Shown piece after piece: positions 12,200-22,611 of a stretch of DNA of 63,816 nt (positions within the stretch are counted from its first letter, which is position 1; the number at the start of each line of letters is the position of its first letter). The translations under genes and the position numbers were made by a program. Source of the DNA: Nephromyces sp. MM_2019 (Eukaryota > Apicomplexa > Aconoidasida > Nephromycida). Location: assembly GCA_015657535.1 (NCBI GenBank), contig JADHZB010000854.1:1608-65423 (forward strand). Direction: 5' to 3'. Under the pieces are notes generated by a model. It did not search any database, was not told the DNA's origin, and saw only the letters and a program-made list of their open reading frames with translations.

Positions 12200-13057
12200 G
12201 ATTAAAGTCATGAAAATTTAATATAGAAAATTAATTATAAGAACTACCTAACAATTTTGTTTTTGAAGAAACATAAAGGCAACGAAAATATATTTAAATT
12301 TACCAATTACTAATTTATGACTACCTCTCATAAAATTTTTTTAAATTCCAATGCCCAAAGCAATATTTTTTATTTGACTATATCCAATTTTAGTTACCAG
12401 ATATGCCTTTCTCCACCTTTTTTCATAAACAAATTTTCAAATTATTTTTACTTTGTCAATTTAAAATCATTTTTCAATTAACTAATAATTGATATTCTCC
12501 TTTTAACATCATATAATTAATACGTTTATCTTTTATACCCTCCCAAGTGGCACCATGGTATTTTAAAAACTTTAGAAAAATATTTTAATATTAGAAACCT
12601 TCATTTATAACAAGGCAAAACTTTTAATTGTATTTAGCATCCCTTATTTTAAATGAAGCAAACACTTCTAACCACTTAACATAATTAATAGCTTAAAAGT
12701 ATGAAATTAATAGCTACACAATTTTTCCTCAAAATCTTTATCATTCATAAAGATGCTTCACAAATTTCCTTTAACATTCTAGAAATAACATGCTTATAGG
12801 TATCAATTTGAAAACTACTCTTAAAACAACCAGGAGTGTTTATAAAAATATAATTTACCTTAGCACTTTGGAGTCTAATTATAAAATATTTAAACAAAGG
12901 GTGTTTCAGGAGAAATTAATTACCAAGCCTAAATTATTTGAAAATTATAGATGCCTTTTGTAAATCTTGACTTTTCACGAGTAGTTTGCAACACATGCTA
13001 AAAATTAATGCTTAAGATTTCGCAAAACATTTACGGGAGAATTTAATTTTATTTAAA
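12200..13057. other. Intergenic, no gene seen
   Basis: AT-rich spacer between two co-directional genes. No convincing exon or RNA gene; it should contain the PITH gene's 3' end and the promoter of the actin-like gene. Confidence 0.5.
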
Positions 13058-15025
13058 ATGGCTGGAAGTTATCAAGACTTCGATGGAGATGAAAGTTTCT
13101 CAAATGAGGCTCCTACAATTATAATAGATAATGGCTCAGGTTGAAAAACATAACTGAACTGAGCTTATAGGATTTTGCGTTTTTATAACTAAACTTTCAA
13201 GCCAAACAAAATAATTAAATATATGTCATTCTAACAAACTCGAAATATATCGAGTTTTTTACTAATTCCAAATATTTATTCGTATAGGGAGTATAAAAGC
13301 TGGGCTTTCTAATTATAAAGAGCCTAAAATTGTATTCCCAACAGTTGTTGGAAGGCCAAGGAAGCGATATGAGCAAATGTTTGATCAAGAAATGTTTATA
13401 GGTAATGAGGCAATGGAAAATTTAGCATATCTTAACATGACTTACCCTATAGACCATGGACATATTGATGATTGGTTAGAGGTTAGAAAAAGGCCTAAAC
13501 AAATAATTCAAAAAAAGCTTATGGTCAATAAACAATTGTGAATTTCGTATAAGGTCGAAGAAATTTGGCGCCATACATATAAAAAGCTAGGCTGTAATCC
13601 TGAAAATAATCCAGTCATTTTGACTGAGCCACCTTTATGCTCCTCTAAGCATCGGGAAAATATGGCAGAAATTATGTTTGAAGTCTTCTCTGTTCCAGAA
13701 TTAAACATCTCAGTTTCTGGATTAATGGCCATTTATGCGTAATTCTAAGAATTTAAATCCAAATTAATTTCAGTGCTAAGTCTTATTATTTTAAAATTTT
13801 AGGACAGGTGGCCTGACAGGGTGCATTGTTGATGTAGGTGAAGGAATGACACAATGTGTACCAGTTGTCGATGGTAAATAGATAATAAGTCTACTAGAAT
13901 TAGGTACCTTCTCTAAACAAGGAATATTTGTTACCTAGGTTACCTTGATAAAAAGACAATAATGAGATCCGATTTTGGAGGACAAGAAATGACCTTGCTA
14001 TTAAACCAGACTCTTTGTGATATGGGTTATTTATTAACATCCAGACAAGATCAGGTTTGACTTTTCGGTGCTTAACACTAAAGCAAGAATTTTAAAATTA
14101 ACGATGCTTTTAATACTATCTTACCAGGAAATCGTGAAATCGATAAAGGAAAATTACTGCTTCTGTTCCACTGATCCCTCTCGTGAGCTTATTAAACTCA
14201 CTTATGAAAAAATTGAAGGATTCATCCCTGAAAACTATATGTTTCAATTTCAGATGATGCATCTAGAACTGATTTAAATGTTGTTTTCCAGCTCCCTGAT
14301 GGCTGTACCTTGAGAGATGGTGTTACCAAGTAGGATCTGAGATCATTTATGATAATTTTACCTAATTATATAGAATTCAATCTTCAGGGAGATCAAACTA
14401 GGCCCAGAGAGAATTTATCCTTCTGAGGCACTTTTTGATCCTAGACTTATTTATAGGGATAACTTGCCTATTCATGAGCTCATCTGCCAATCTTTAGCGG
14501 TAACTTATACTCACTTGCAGAACATTGGATACTTATTGAACTTTTTTAATTTGATTTTTATAAAGGAATGTCCAATAGACCAAAGAAAAAACTTGCTAAG
14601 TAAAATTTTTCTAAGTGGTGGGTCGACACTTTTTCAAAATTTTAAAGAGCGGTAAAAGATCCACTTCACTTAAAATATTTAATAGTACAAAAGTGTAAGC
14701 TTTTCTGTTACAATATAGCCTTGAACACGAATTAAGAAATATTGTCCCAAAAGAAGCTAGAAATGTTGTAAAAGTAACTTCACTTGAAAACCATCAGTTT
14801 CTTGTTTGGTTGGGAGCACAAATTTTTTCAAGGCCTTCAATGAGGTCTATGTCACAAAACTATTGGATAACCAAAGATGACTACAATGAAACCGGCATTA
14901 GGGTAGTACATCTCAAGGTCTCCAGATTTTGCATTAACTCTTACTTATATAATTCATGCCATAAAAAACTTAGAAAAACACAATCCTCTAATTATTTTTC
15001 ATGTTTCAAGGCTGCCCTGAAATGA
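13058..15025 (+). CDS. Divergent actin-like / actin-related protein
   Basis: About eleven exons: 13058-13139, 13288-13481, 13554-13738, 13803-13873, 13939-14054, 14128-14182, 14254-14329, 14388-14499, 14566-14651, 14719-14917 and 15011-15025. Actin-fold landmarks occur in order: the phosphate loop IDNGSGSIKAG, VFPTVVGRPR, YPIDHGHIDDW, ILTEPPLCSSKHRE, GCIVDVGEGMTQCVPVVDGY, LPDGCTL, PSEALFDPRLI, FLSGGSTLFQNF and a closing YWITKDDYNETG. The GEGMT loop replaces the usual GDG-T of actin. The closing motif resembles Arp2 and Arp1 more than conventional actin, but Apicomplexa are thought to lack the Arp2/3 complex and carry their own actin-like proteins (ALPs), which is the better fit. An N-terminal acidic extension of about 20 residues precedes the fold. 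The last exon could instead be read in another frame, which would extend the tail by about 13 residues. Confidence 0.85.
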
Positions 15026-15324
15026 CAAGACTTTTTGATTTTAGCGATTCATAAATTTCAAATTTCCACAAAAATGTGACTAAAGTAACGAAAAGATGTC
15101 AAAACTATTAGCATCATTCAGTTAAAAATGTCCTTGTAAACTTGTTCAATAAATTTTTTTAAAGCTTATTCATATAATTTCTTATCTTATTAATTGACTT
15201 TCAATTAGCTTAGTGCATTTGATTAATTTTTCATTTGTACCTACACAGACATTAACACAATATTCTCAAGTAATAGTATTAATAAAGCTTATAGTAATAT
15301 AAATTAAAAAGCAATTTCGAAACA

Positions 15325-16101
15325 ATGCTCAGAAAATCCTGTAGAAATCTCGTTTACATGAAAGTTTTAAGTTTTTATTTGGCTGTTTCCTTCCTCAATT
15401 TAGCATACTCACTTCTTTGTACACCTGAGATTTGTCAGCGATGCTGTTCACCTACATCATTAGGTTGCTCACCAGGTTGGTATTGATTTAGATTGATTGA
15501 AATGGAGGGTGAATTAATTGATTTACACAGCATTTTACCATACTGTACAAGGCTTACTAGTTTCAGACCACACATATTGCCAAGTGGGCTTAAGTTTTGA
15601 AAAAAAAAATTCTTTCAAGCCATTAAATTTAGGAGTGTGATTGTGATGATCCAAATATAGGTTAAAAAATGATGCTTCTTTAAAACTATCATTATGTCTT
15701 AAATCAGGTTGCGGCTGGTTAGCCTTAGGTAATTTAATCTTACCTATCTAACGACTTAATGTCAAAAGTTACAAAAAGGAGTTGGGAGGATTCAATGCAC
15801 AAGTTGTGAATATCTTAGACCAGTTAGCATAAGTTTGTAGAATTTTTCAACTAATTAAATTTTCGAAAGATTGCTGAATCTATTAGTAGAGCAGAAATGA
15901 GTGGTATGAAACTCGAATAAAAAACTAAATCAATATGTTGGATTTACATTTCATTCAGGGTGTGGCTCCATTGCGTAAGTCAAAACTTACAGTTATCCAT
16001 AACTTAGTAAATTGAAATCGATCAATAGGATGAGAGGTCGAGTTGTATTTAACAAGCTACCAGGTGCATTGAAAACTAATCGAATTTATCTCATAAAATA
16101 A
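15325..16101 (+). CDS. Small secreted cysteine-rich protein, unknown
   Basis: Six exons splice in phase: 15325-15475, 15567-15583, 15633-15660, 15708-15728, 15959-15974 and 16029-16101. The product is about 100 residues. It has an N-terminal signal peptide or signal anchor (VLSFYLAVSFLNLAYSLL) after a short basic stretch. A compact Cys-rich middle follows (CTPEICQRCCSPTSLGC, HTYCQECDCDDPNIGCGW, GCGSIA), with about 12 cysteines within roughly 60 residues, and then a basic tail MRGRVVFNKLPG. Four of the exons are only 16-28 nt long and each contributes one or two cysteines, so the model depends on microexon choice. No family recognised. Confidence 0.5.
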
Positions 16102-16310
16102 AAAACATAAGATGTTATGGACCCATTACTATCTAATGTGGAATGAAGCTAAGCATAAACATAGAAGCAAATATTGTATTGTAAGAGATATTTACATTAT
16201 TAACAATTTCAAAAACATTAATAAAAGTTTTGATAAAGTTTTCTTTGAAAAAAATATTGAACATGAAATTAACTACTTATTGAGATAGTAAACAAAATTC
16301 CTACAATAAC

Positions 16311-17029
16311 TTAAAAAAACAACTCCGAGAACAAATTGGTGCGCTTCTCCACAAAAACTGGTGTGGATACATAAAAATCTGTTTCCAATGGCCCATATTC
16401 CCTTCTTTTTCTCTTTTTAATTGACTTTTCCTTATAGTATTTAAATGTGTAAGCCATGAGGTCAATACCTTCCTCTGAAATTTAGAAAATATAACTTAAA
16501 ATAAACAAATTTGATTCTTAAAACACTTAATTAGTAACCTATGTTCCTTCCAAAATAGGGTGTGTCCAAAAAATCATTTTCTGGCCTCTCTTGAGCACTG
16601 CTAAGCTCAACCAAATCACCATCCTTAGAAACTTTGTACTGAAATACTTTTACCGGTTGGTTTTTAATTTCTTCAAGACGCCTTTCATAATTCGACTCAC
16701 CTTCTGAAACACAATATATGACTAAATATTACACCGTATTACCATAGCGAAGCAAAAGATATATCATGCTATTTATGAAGTGAATTGGATAGATATTAAC
16801 TAAAATATTCATTAGGATTGATAGTGAATTTTCGAATTTATTGACTACATTTCGAAATTTTTACTGAAATATTTGCTGCCAAGGCTTTACCAATTTTTAT
16901 TTCATCAGTAGAAACTGTGACATAATTGCCATATTCATCAACCACAGTTGTTTCATTCGCTTGGTCACCACTTATTGTAACATCAAGAGAAGGCGTACGA
17001 ACTTTAAGAAAATTGAGCCAGCTCGCCAT
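16311..17029 (-). CDS. Conserved-looking protein of unknown function
   Basis: Three exons on the minus strand: 16891-17029, 16539-16703 and 16311-16474, all GT-AG and in phase, giving about 155 residues. It starts MASWLNFLKVRTPSLDV. The middle is acidic (VVDEYGNYVTVSTDE), followed by an EERRLEEIKNQ-like charged helix, a TPYFGRNIGEEGIDLMAY segment and a basic KEKSIKKRKRREYG patch before FYVSTPVFVEKR and a Phe-rich end. No signal peptide or membrane span is seen. The basic cluster could be a nuclear signal. The open frame continues past the donor at 16890 (GGTAAAG), but that continuation does not lead into the next exon. I do not recognise the family. Confidence 0.6.
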
Positions 17030-17318
17030 ATTTATTAATTATTTTTAATCTTTCTAAAAAAAAGCTAATGAATTAGGATTATTTTTAAAATGTAAAGAAG
17101 GTGCACAGTAAAAAGTTTTTTAAACAGCCTTAATTTATCATAATTTAGGTACTAAGATAACTTTTTCCACTAAAGTAGCCACACTAGCTACGGACTAGAA
17201 AAAAATAGTCTTGCAATATTTTTAAATTCAATTACACCAAGTTGTAAATAATTTTTGTTGTACAGTATTTGCAATCTTATAAAAATTAATTATTTGCTGA
17301 AATTTTCAAACTACAGCT

Positions 17319-17540
17319 ATGAAGTGGGAATTATTAACCGGTGCTAATGTCAAACTTTCATGTTTTCAGAAAGAATTCAGATATAGCAATGAAATACCAC
17401 TAAATACTCTAAATTTTAACACCAAATTTAATAGGATTATAATAAGAGCTGAAAGCACAAACAAAAGCCCAGATTCTTCGCTAATATTGAGGATTGGGAG
17501 TCAAAAAATACAAAACTTAACTAAATCTAACATAGATTAA
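17319..17540 (+). CDS. Possible small protein, 73 residues
   Basis: A single open frame from ATG to TAA starts MKWELLTGANVKLSC and ends NLTKSNID. It sits 289 nt from the divergent start of the neighbouring minus-strand gene. An internal GTGCTAATG...TTTTCAG of 29 nt looks like a tiny intron but is not needed to keep the frame. No domain is recognised and there is no second exon to support it, so it may be a chance frame. Confidence 0.3.
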   Translation: MKWELLTGANVKLSCFQKEFRYSNEIPLNTLNFNTKFNRIIIRAESTNKSPDSSLILRIGSQKIQNLTKSNID

Positions 17541-18169
17541 AATCCAAAAGCATTATCAAAACCTAATAACTGTAAAAGAGTTTAATTAAATGATTACTTT
17601 TTTTATTGTATGTCTTTACAATACCATTTCTAATGGATTGCTACATTCCCAAAATATATTTTTAAGCAGCTATAACTTGAATTAAATTTTTTATTTGCTC
17701 AAACTCCAAGTTTACAATTGCTTACATGTTAGTGCCTTGTTCAATTTATGTATGTTAAAACTACTTTGTTTCATTATACGATAAAAAATAAGTAAAAAAA
17801 AAGTTTATTTTTTTAAGAGTGAAATTTGTTCTAATAAACAAGACTAGTGTTGGATTAGCTACTGGATATAAAGCCTGCTTAAATGGCTAAAGACTAGGTT
17901 GTGCTTGGTATATGATAAATTAGAATTCTGCCAAAAAAATAACAACTTAATGGTTTAATAGCTACTTTTGGGTAAATGTTTTATTATTTTTAGGTTGTAT
18001 TCTGTAAAAACCCAGAAAATAATTTGATAAATATTAATTTTGGCTTCAATTTAAATATTTCTCAATTGACTTTTAAAGCTTAAAAGGTCAAAACAACAAA
18101 GCATTTTAATAGATAGCTTCTCCCTAACAAGCTACTTTGGAGATATGTACTTGAGTAAAGTTATACAAA
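17541..18169. other. Intergenic, no gene seen
   Basis: AT-rich spacer with several homopolymer A and T tracts. Nothing identifiable. Confidence 0.45.
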
Positions 18170-19151
18170 ATGAATAGGGTTCAATGTAAAAGGGCACCAT
18201 GTAGTACAATGTACAACAACTTAAGGGCACCACCAGGGCCTGCTTTATCACTCTCGCCTGAAAAAGTACCAAATTTTGAAAATTTGCTACAAATATCTCC
18301 AACAGTGTTTGAAAGGCTAATAAATTTACCACTAATCGAAACAGACCATAATCGTTTTGCCGAGGCTTGCTTGATCCCTGTTGGCTTTGTTGATATACCA
18401 ACCCTAAAAATGCATACCCAACCACACATTAAAATGGTAAATTAAAAAAAGTTATAAAAAACCTGAAATTATTGGACTATTAGGAGTTTTTAGTAGAATT
18501 TTTGATGGAATTTTTTAAAAGCACTATAGACGTTTTTAATATAAATTGGTTTTGTTCAGTTTACTACGCATATACGAAACTTGGCAGAACAAAAGGGAAT
18601 AGAGTCACAGTATGAATTTCAAAATTCCTCCTATTGTAAAGATATCCTAGGAAATTTAGTAAGTCCTTTTAAAATGGGATCTTTCGAGGTGAGTTCAACA
18701 TTTTCTAACCCGTCTGCAATAGCTTGGTATAATCAACCGTTCAAGGCTCACGAAGTAAAATATGCTAGAGATGAGTATGATTTCAACTCTTATTTACCAG
18801 TAGTACCTTTAAATTATCAAAAAAGTTCTTCTAAAACTAGTCTTCCCTACTTTCCTCTTAAATTCCCTTCAAATTCGCTTAGATTTCCGTCTGGTCCTAA
18901 AAAATGCAACTCGTTTAAAGTAAGTGCTCAGTTAAGAGAGAGTTTGTGCATAAGCTACTTATTGAGATTAATTTTCTATTACCATTTTCTGAAACATTCC
19001 ATTAAAAGGCCATTCTTTTGTAAACATTAGTGAATATTGTGTTTAACTTTTTTAGACTGTTTCTTCGGGGCCACTTTACCCTGTAAAACCATGCACAAAA
19101 GGGTACCCTAAAAACGAGCTTGGTTGGACTAAACTGCCAACATTTTCATAA
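18170..19151 (+). CDS. Unrecognised 240-residue protein
   Basis: Three exons in phase 0: 18170-18436, 18560-18919 and 19056-19151. The protein begins MNRVQCKRAPCSTMYNN and has a Pro-rich APPGPALSLSPEK stretch. It continues through FENLLQISPTVFERL and an aromatic middle (AIAWYNQPFKAHEVKYARDEY, quoted in part) and ends GWTKLPTFS. It is soluble, with no signal peptide or membrane span visible. The balanced composition without repeats and three consistent exon phases argue it is real. Frames open on the opposite strand over exon 1 are shadows. Family unknown; the aromatic, motif-like layout recalls apicomplexan inner-membrane-complex or cytoskeletal proteins only loosely, so I assign no function. 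Confidence 0.6.
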
Positions 19152-19848
19152 CAAAACATACACTGTTGTTTTCTATTACTACATATCGTTAATATAGATT
19201 ATTCCTTGAATTATTTTAAAAACTTTAAACTTCAATAACTAGCTTTAAAACAAGGTTGACCATAATTTTATTTGGCCTCAATATTCTGATTTGAAATTTG
19301 TTGAAAGCACTGTTTCATCAAACTGAAACTGATTTTAGGTAGTCTTAACAATTTTATAATCCGAAATATTTTTCACAAAGGGTAAATATTGGCTAATTCG
19401 TGTGAGAAGAGCGAAGCAAAACGCTCACTTAATCTCTCACAGTTAATCCTTTTCTTGAAATATGAGATAACACAGTCACTTAAGGAAAACCTATTCTAAA
19501 GATTTAAACATAGACTATATTTAATGAATTAGCTAAAATTAAGACTTGATTTTCCGAGCTCAAGTAATTTTAAAGTAAAGTATAGAACTTTAAATCCAAA
19601 ATTTATCTCGCATAGATGAAGCGTAGCATAAATTATGCTACTGTTCTAACATTTATAATGTTCCAGTTGATTAACTTAAAATGTTTAACAAATTTCTTAA
19701 GAGAATTTATGAGGATTTGCAGTTTTTAATAATACTCATTAGCCCTCAAAAAAAGTTTTGTATATTAGTTTAATAAAATATGGTAAAGCATCCACTCTGT
19801 GGAATAGTTTATGTAGTTTTGAGAATTTTACGAGATTAAAAGAAACAG
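19152..19848. other. Intergenic between convergent genes, no gene seen
   Basis: Spacer between the stop codons of a plus-strand and a minus-strand gene. Only AT-rich sequence; it would hold the two 3' ends. Confidence 0.5.
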
Positions 19849-22289
19849 TTAAGACCTAATATGTGTGTGTAGCCAAAATTCCCAAAGGTTCTCATAGCCT
19901 CTTTCTTCAGCAACAAAAAAGTTCTGATGCTTCAGTTTCATTTTTGGTTCAATTGCTATAAAATTCATACTTTTTTCAAAGAGATAATCAAATGGTTCTA
20001 AGTCTTCACGAATTTGATTTCCTAGATGTTGACTCAAGGGATTTACCTTTTTACAAGTAGTATGAAACTTCTTGTTTATGGTTTTATGGCTTAACTTTGA
20101 AGCTGACCGGAGTTGTTTCGGCCAATTTTCATTATTACTTATATAATTTTTATCTTCCAATGGATTTGTTTTGTTTCTCATCAAATTAGGCTCCTTAGGA
20201 CACTTCACAGAGCTCAACGTATTTGTTTCTAGGAATGGTGAAATATAAGCAGGAGTCTAGGGTCGATTTTACATAGGTCAAGTTTTAAGCTAGAAACAAT
20301 TTGCAAGAAATTATCTAAATTAAGCTAAATAAGTTTATTTTACCGCTAATTGATTTCATGTCTTCAAGGCCCTCATAATTAGGCAACACATACTTATCTG
20401 AAAATAGAATAATAGTTTTCCTATCAAAAAGATTTTTTGCTATGTATTTTGGTTAAGCTCTATTTTAATCCCATGTCAATTAACATATCAATATAAACTC
20501 TAATTGCCATTAGTTAGATAGAAGCCTTTAAAATAAAATCTTGTAAAGGATTCACTCAGCAATCAGTTCATAGCAACTTCTTAAGCTAAAAGATTCAATT
20601 TAAAATAATAATAATTCATCTCCAAGATCTATTAGCTAAAATAAGTTGTGGACTAAAAATATCTATAAACCATTGAAATAAAACTAACCAATTATTAGTC
20701 GCTCTGGCTTAATTTTATATTTTTTGATAATTCTATGAGTAGTGTCAATTTCAGGGTTGATTACTGTTGATTTTGAACTTGTTAAGCCAGCTAATGTAAG
20801 ATAAAAATTTTAGCATGTTAAATTAAAAAGCAACTCAATAATACTAGTTTCCAGCATTTTAAAGGAAGAGTGTCTCACACAAAACGAATTTGAGAACAAG
20901 TGTAACTCTTAAGTAATTTTTCAGAATTGATTATATTAAGTTCTAGTTAATGTATATTTGACCAAAAAAAATGTTTGTTCTTCTCATCCAATACTATTTA
21001 ATTAATTTTATCACCTTAACTGATTGTATGAAAAATCAAATCTATATAAATAGTTACTTCAAAACAACTAAAGATTGAATAGGGTAGCAACCCAACTCAC
21101 CATAGATTAATAAATTTCCATTTGGTAATGAAGTAGATTCAGGGGTTTCACATCTTTCAGAAGTGTTTGATCCAATATGTTTGTAATTATATACCGCTTG
21201 GGAATTTTGACTTGAGCTTGTTAATTGGCATACTGAATCGATTCCAAAATTAAAACTTGGTTCAATGTTGCTAGGGTCATTAACATTTTCCATAATCTCT
21301 ACCTGAGACCTTGTGATGCTATTGCTTTGTTTATAAGAACTTGAAAATCTCCTTTCTGTTTCATCGCTTTTTGTAAGTTTTGTTTTTTTATCAGACGATC
21401 TCAGGTCTTCAACATTATCACAGTTTGTATCATTAATTTTTTCCCTCTTAAGAAAAACTTCTTCAAGTTCTAGCAAAAGTTCAGTTGGGAACTTCGACTT
21501 ATATACAGTTTCTAATTTTTCATTCTGTGTATAATTGTTGTTGACACTAGGTTGATCGCTTGCAGTTTTGTCTTGAATATCTTTCAAAACCTTACCCAAT
21601 GATACATTTTGGTCACTTTCTAGACTAATAGGCATATTGGATTCCCCTTTGAGTTGGGTTTTGGAACAAGACTCTATAGAGTGACTCTGTAAAGCATCTT
21701 TGTAGTCTAAGTATCAAAATAAAGAATAAATTTCTATCTAATTTAATTGATCTTCTGATTTAGATTCAATTTATAATTCGAAATTGCTCGAATTTTAGTT
21801 GCTATAAGAAATTAAAACTGATTTTATGCTTTTTTTACTTTGAAGCTCAAGAAGGTTTTCACTTAAAGATTTATCTATGGTTTCTGCTGCTTTTTCACTC
21901 ACGGTTTCAGCTATGCTTTCATAGAGGCCTCCATTTAATATTTGATCCACAGATTCAATTTCACTTTCACTTAAGCTTTCATTCAAGTCTTTATTGACTC
22001 TTTCAGCCACCTTTTCAACCAATTGAATGGCATTTTCATTTACTTCAAGCTCCTCTTTGAAAAATTCATTGTTTTCAACACCTGAAACTTCATTGATTTC
22101 ATAATAACAATGCGATGGCCAGCTTTTTGGCCCATATATATTAGCGGAGCAATAAGTTCGGGACTTGATCTGAGGTCTTGGGCGACCATAAATAGCCCAG
22201 TCAGTATCGGGAGTTCTTTTCTTATTAGCTTCATAGATCTCATATGGATCTGTTATAGTTAGAGAATTAGCTCTGCTCAAAATATTCAT
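19849..22289 (-). CDS. Ser/Glu-rich protein of unknown function (may be 3' half of a longer gene)
   Basis: Minus-strand exons run from 22289 (or 22273) down to about 21841, then about 21704-21105, about 20806-20690, about 20400-20343, and 20257 or so to 19849. The first exon has a DPYEIYEANKKRTPDTDW motif and a GRPRPQIKSR patch. It then becomes Glu/Ser-rich with imperfect repeats (SLSESEIESVDQ, SIAETVSEKAAETIDKSLSE), probably helical. The second exon is Asn/Ser-rich (KTASDQPSVNNNYTQNEK). The last exon is basic and ends WEFWLHTHIRS. No known domain was seen. The first ATG at 22289 lies directly before a plausible acceptor (TTTTGAGCAG) whose phase fits the last exon of the upstream neighbour, so this may not be an independent gene. 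Confidence 0.55.
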
Positions 22290-22611
22290 ATAATTACAAC
22301 TTAAGCTCCTCTCATTTCTAAGTTAAGTTTACATTTGGTATTATTTTAAACTAGCAACTTTAATAAAGAAATGATGTGGAACAATCTAAAAAGTCTATAA
22401 ACATAAAATGGTTTTGTGCCTCGAAACGGATGCTATATTAGGTCTCCTTATGTATACTAACTTTCCTGAAATCATTGTTTCAGTATTACAAGGCTTCTAT
22501 TTTTGTTTTGAAAATATCAAGAAACTTTAACCCTAGTTCTTGCTCAAATTTGACATTATGCTCATTAACTGTGTTACATAATTTATATATGAGGTTGTGT
22601 CCAGTACTGAT
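22290..22611. other. Spacer or long intron
   Basis: Either the gap between two minus-strand genes or, if they are one gene, most of an intron of about 360 nt. No other feature seen. Confidence 0.45.

Noticed and set aside
18132..18429. Two minus-strand frames
   Set aside because: Antisense to the spliced plus-strand gene at 18170-19151, whose three exons agree in phase.
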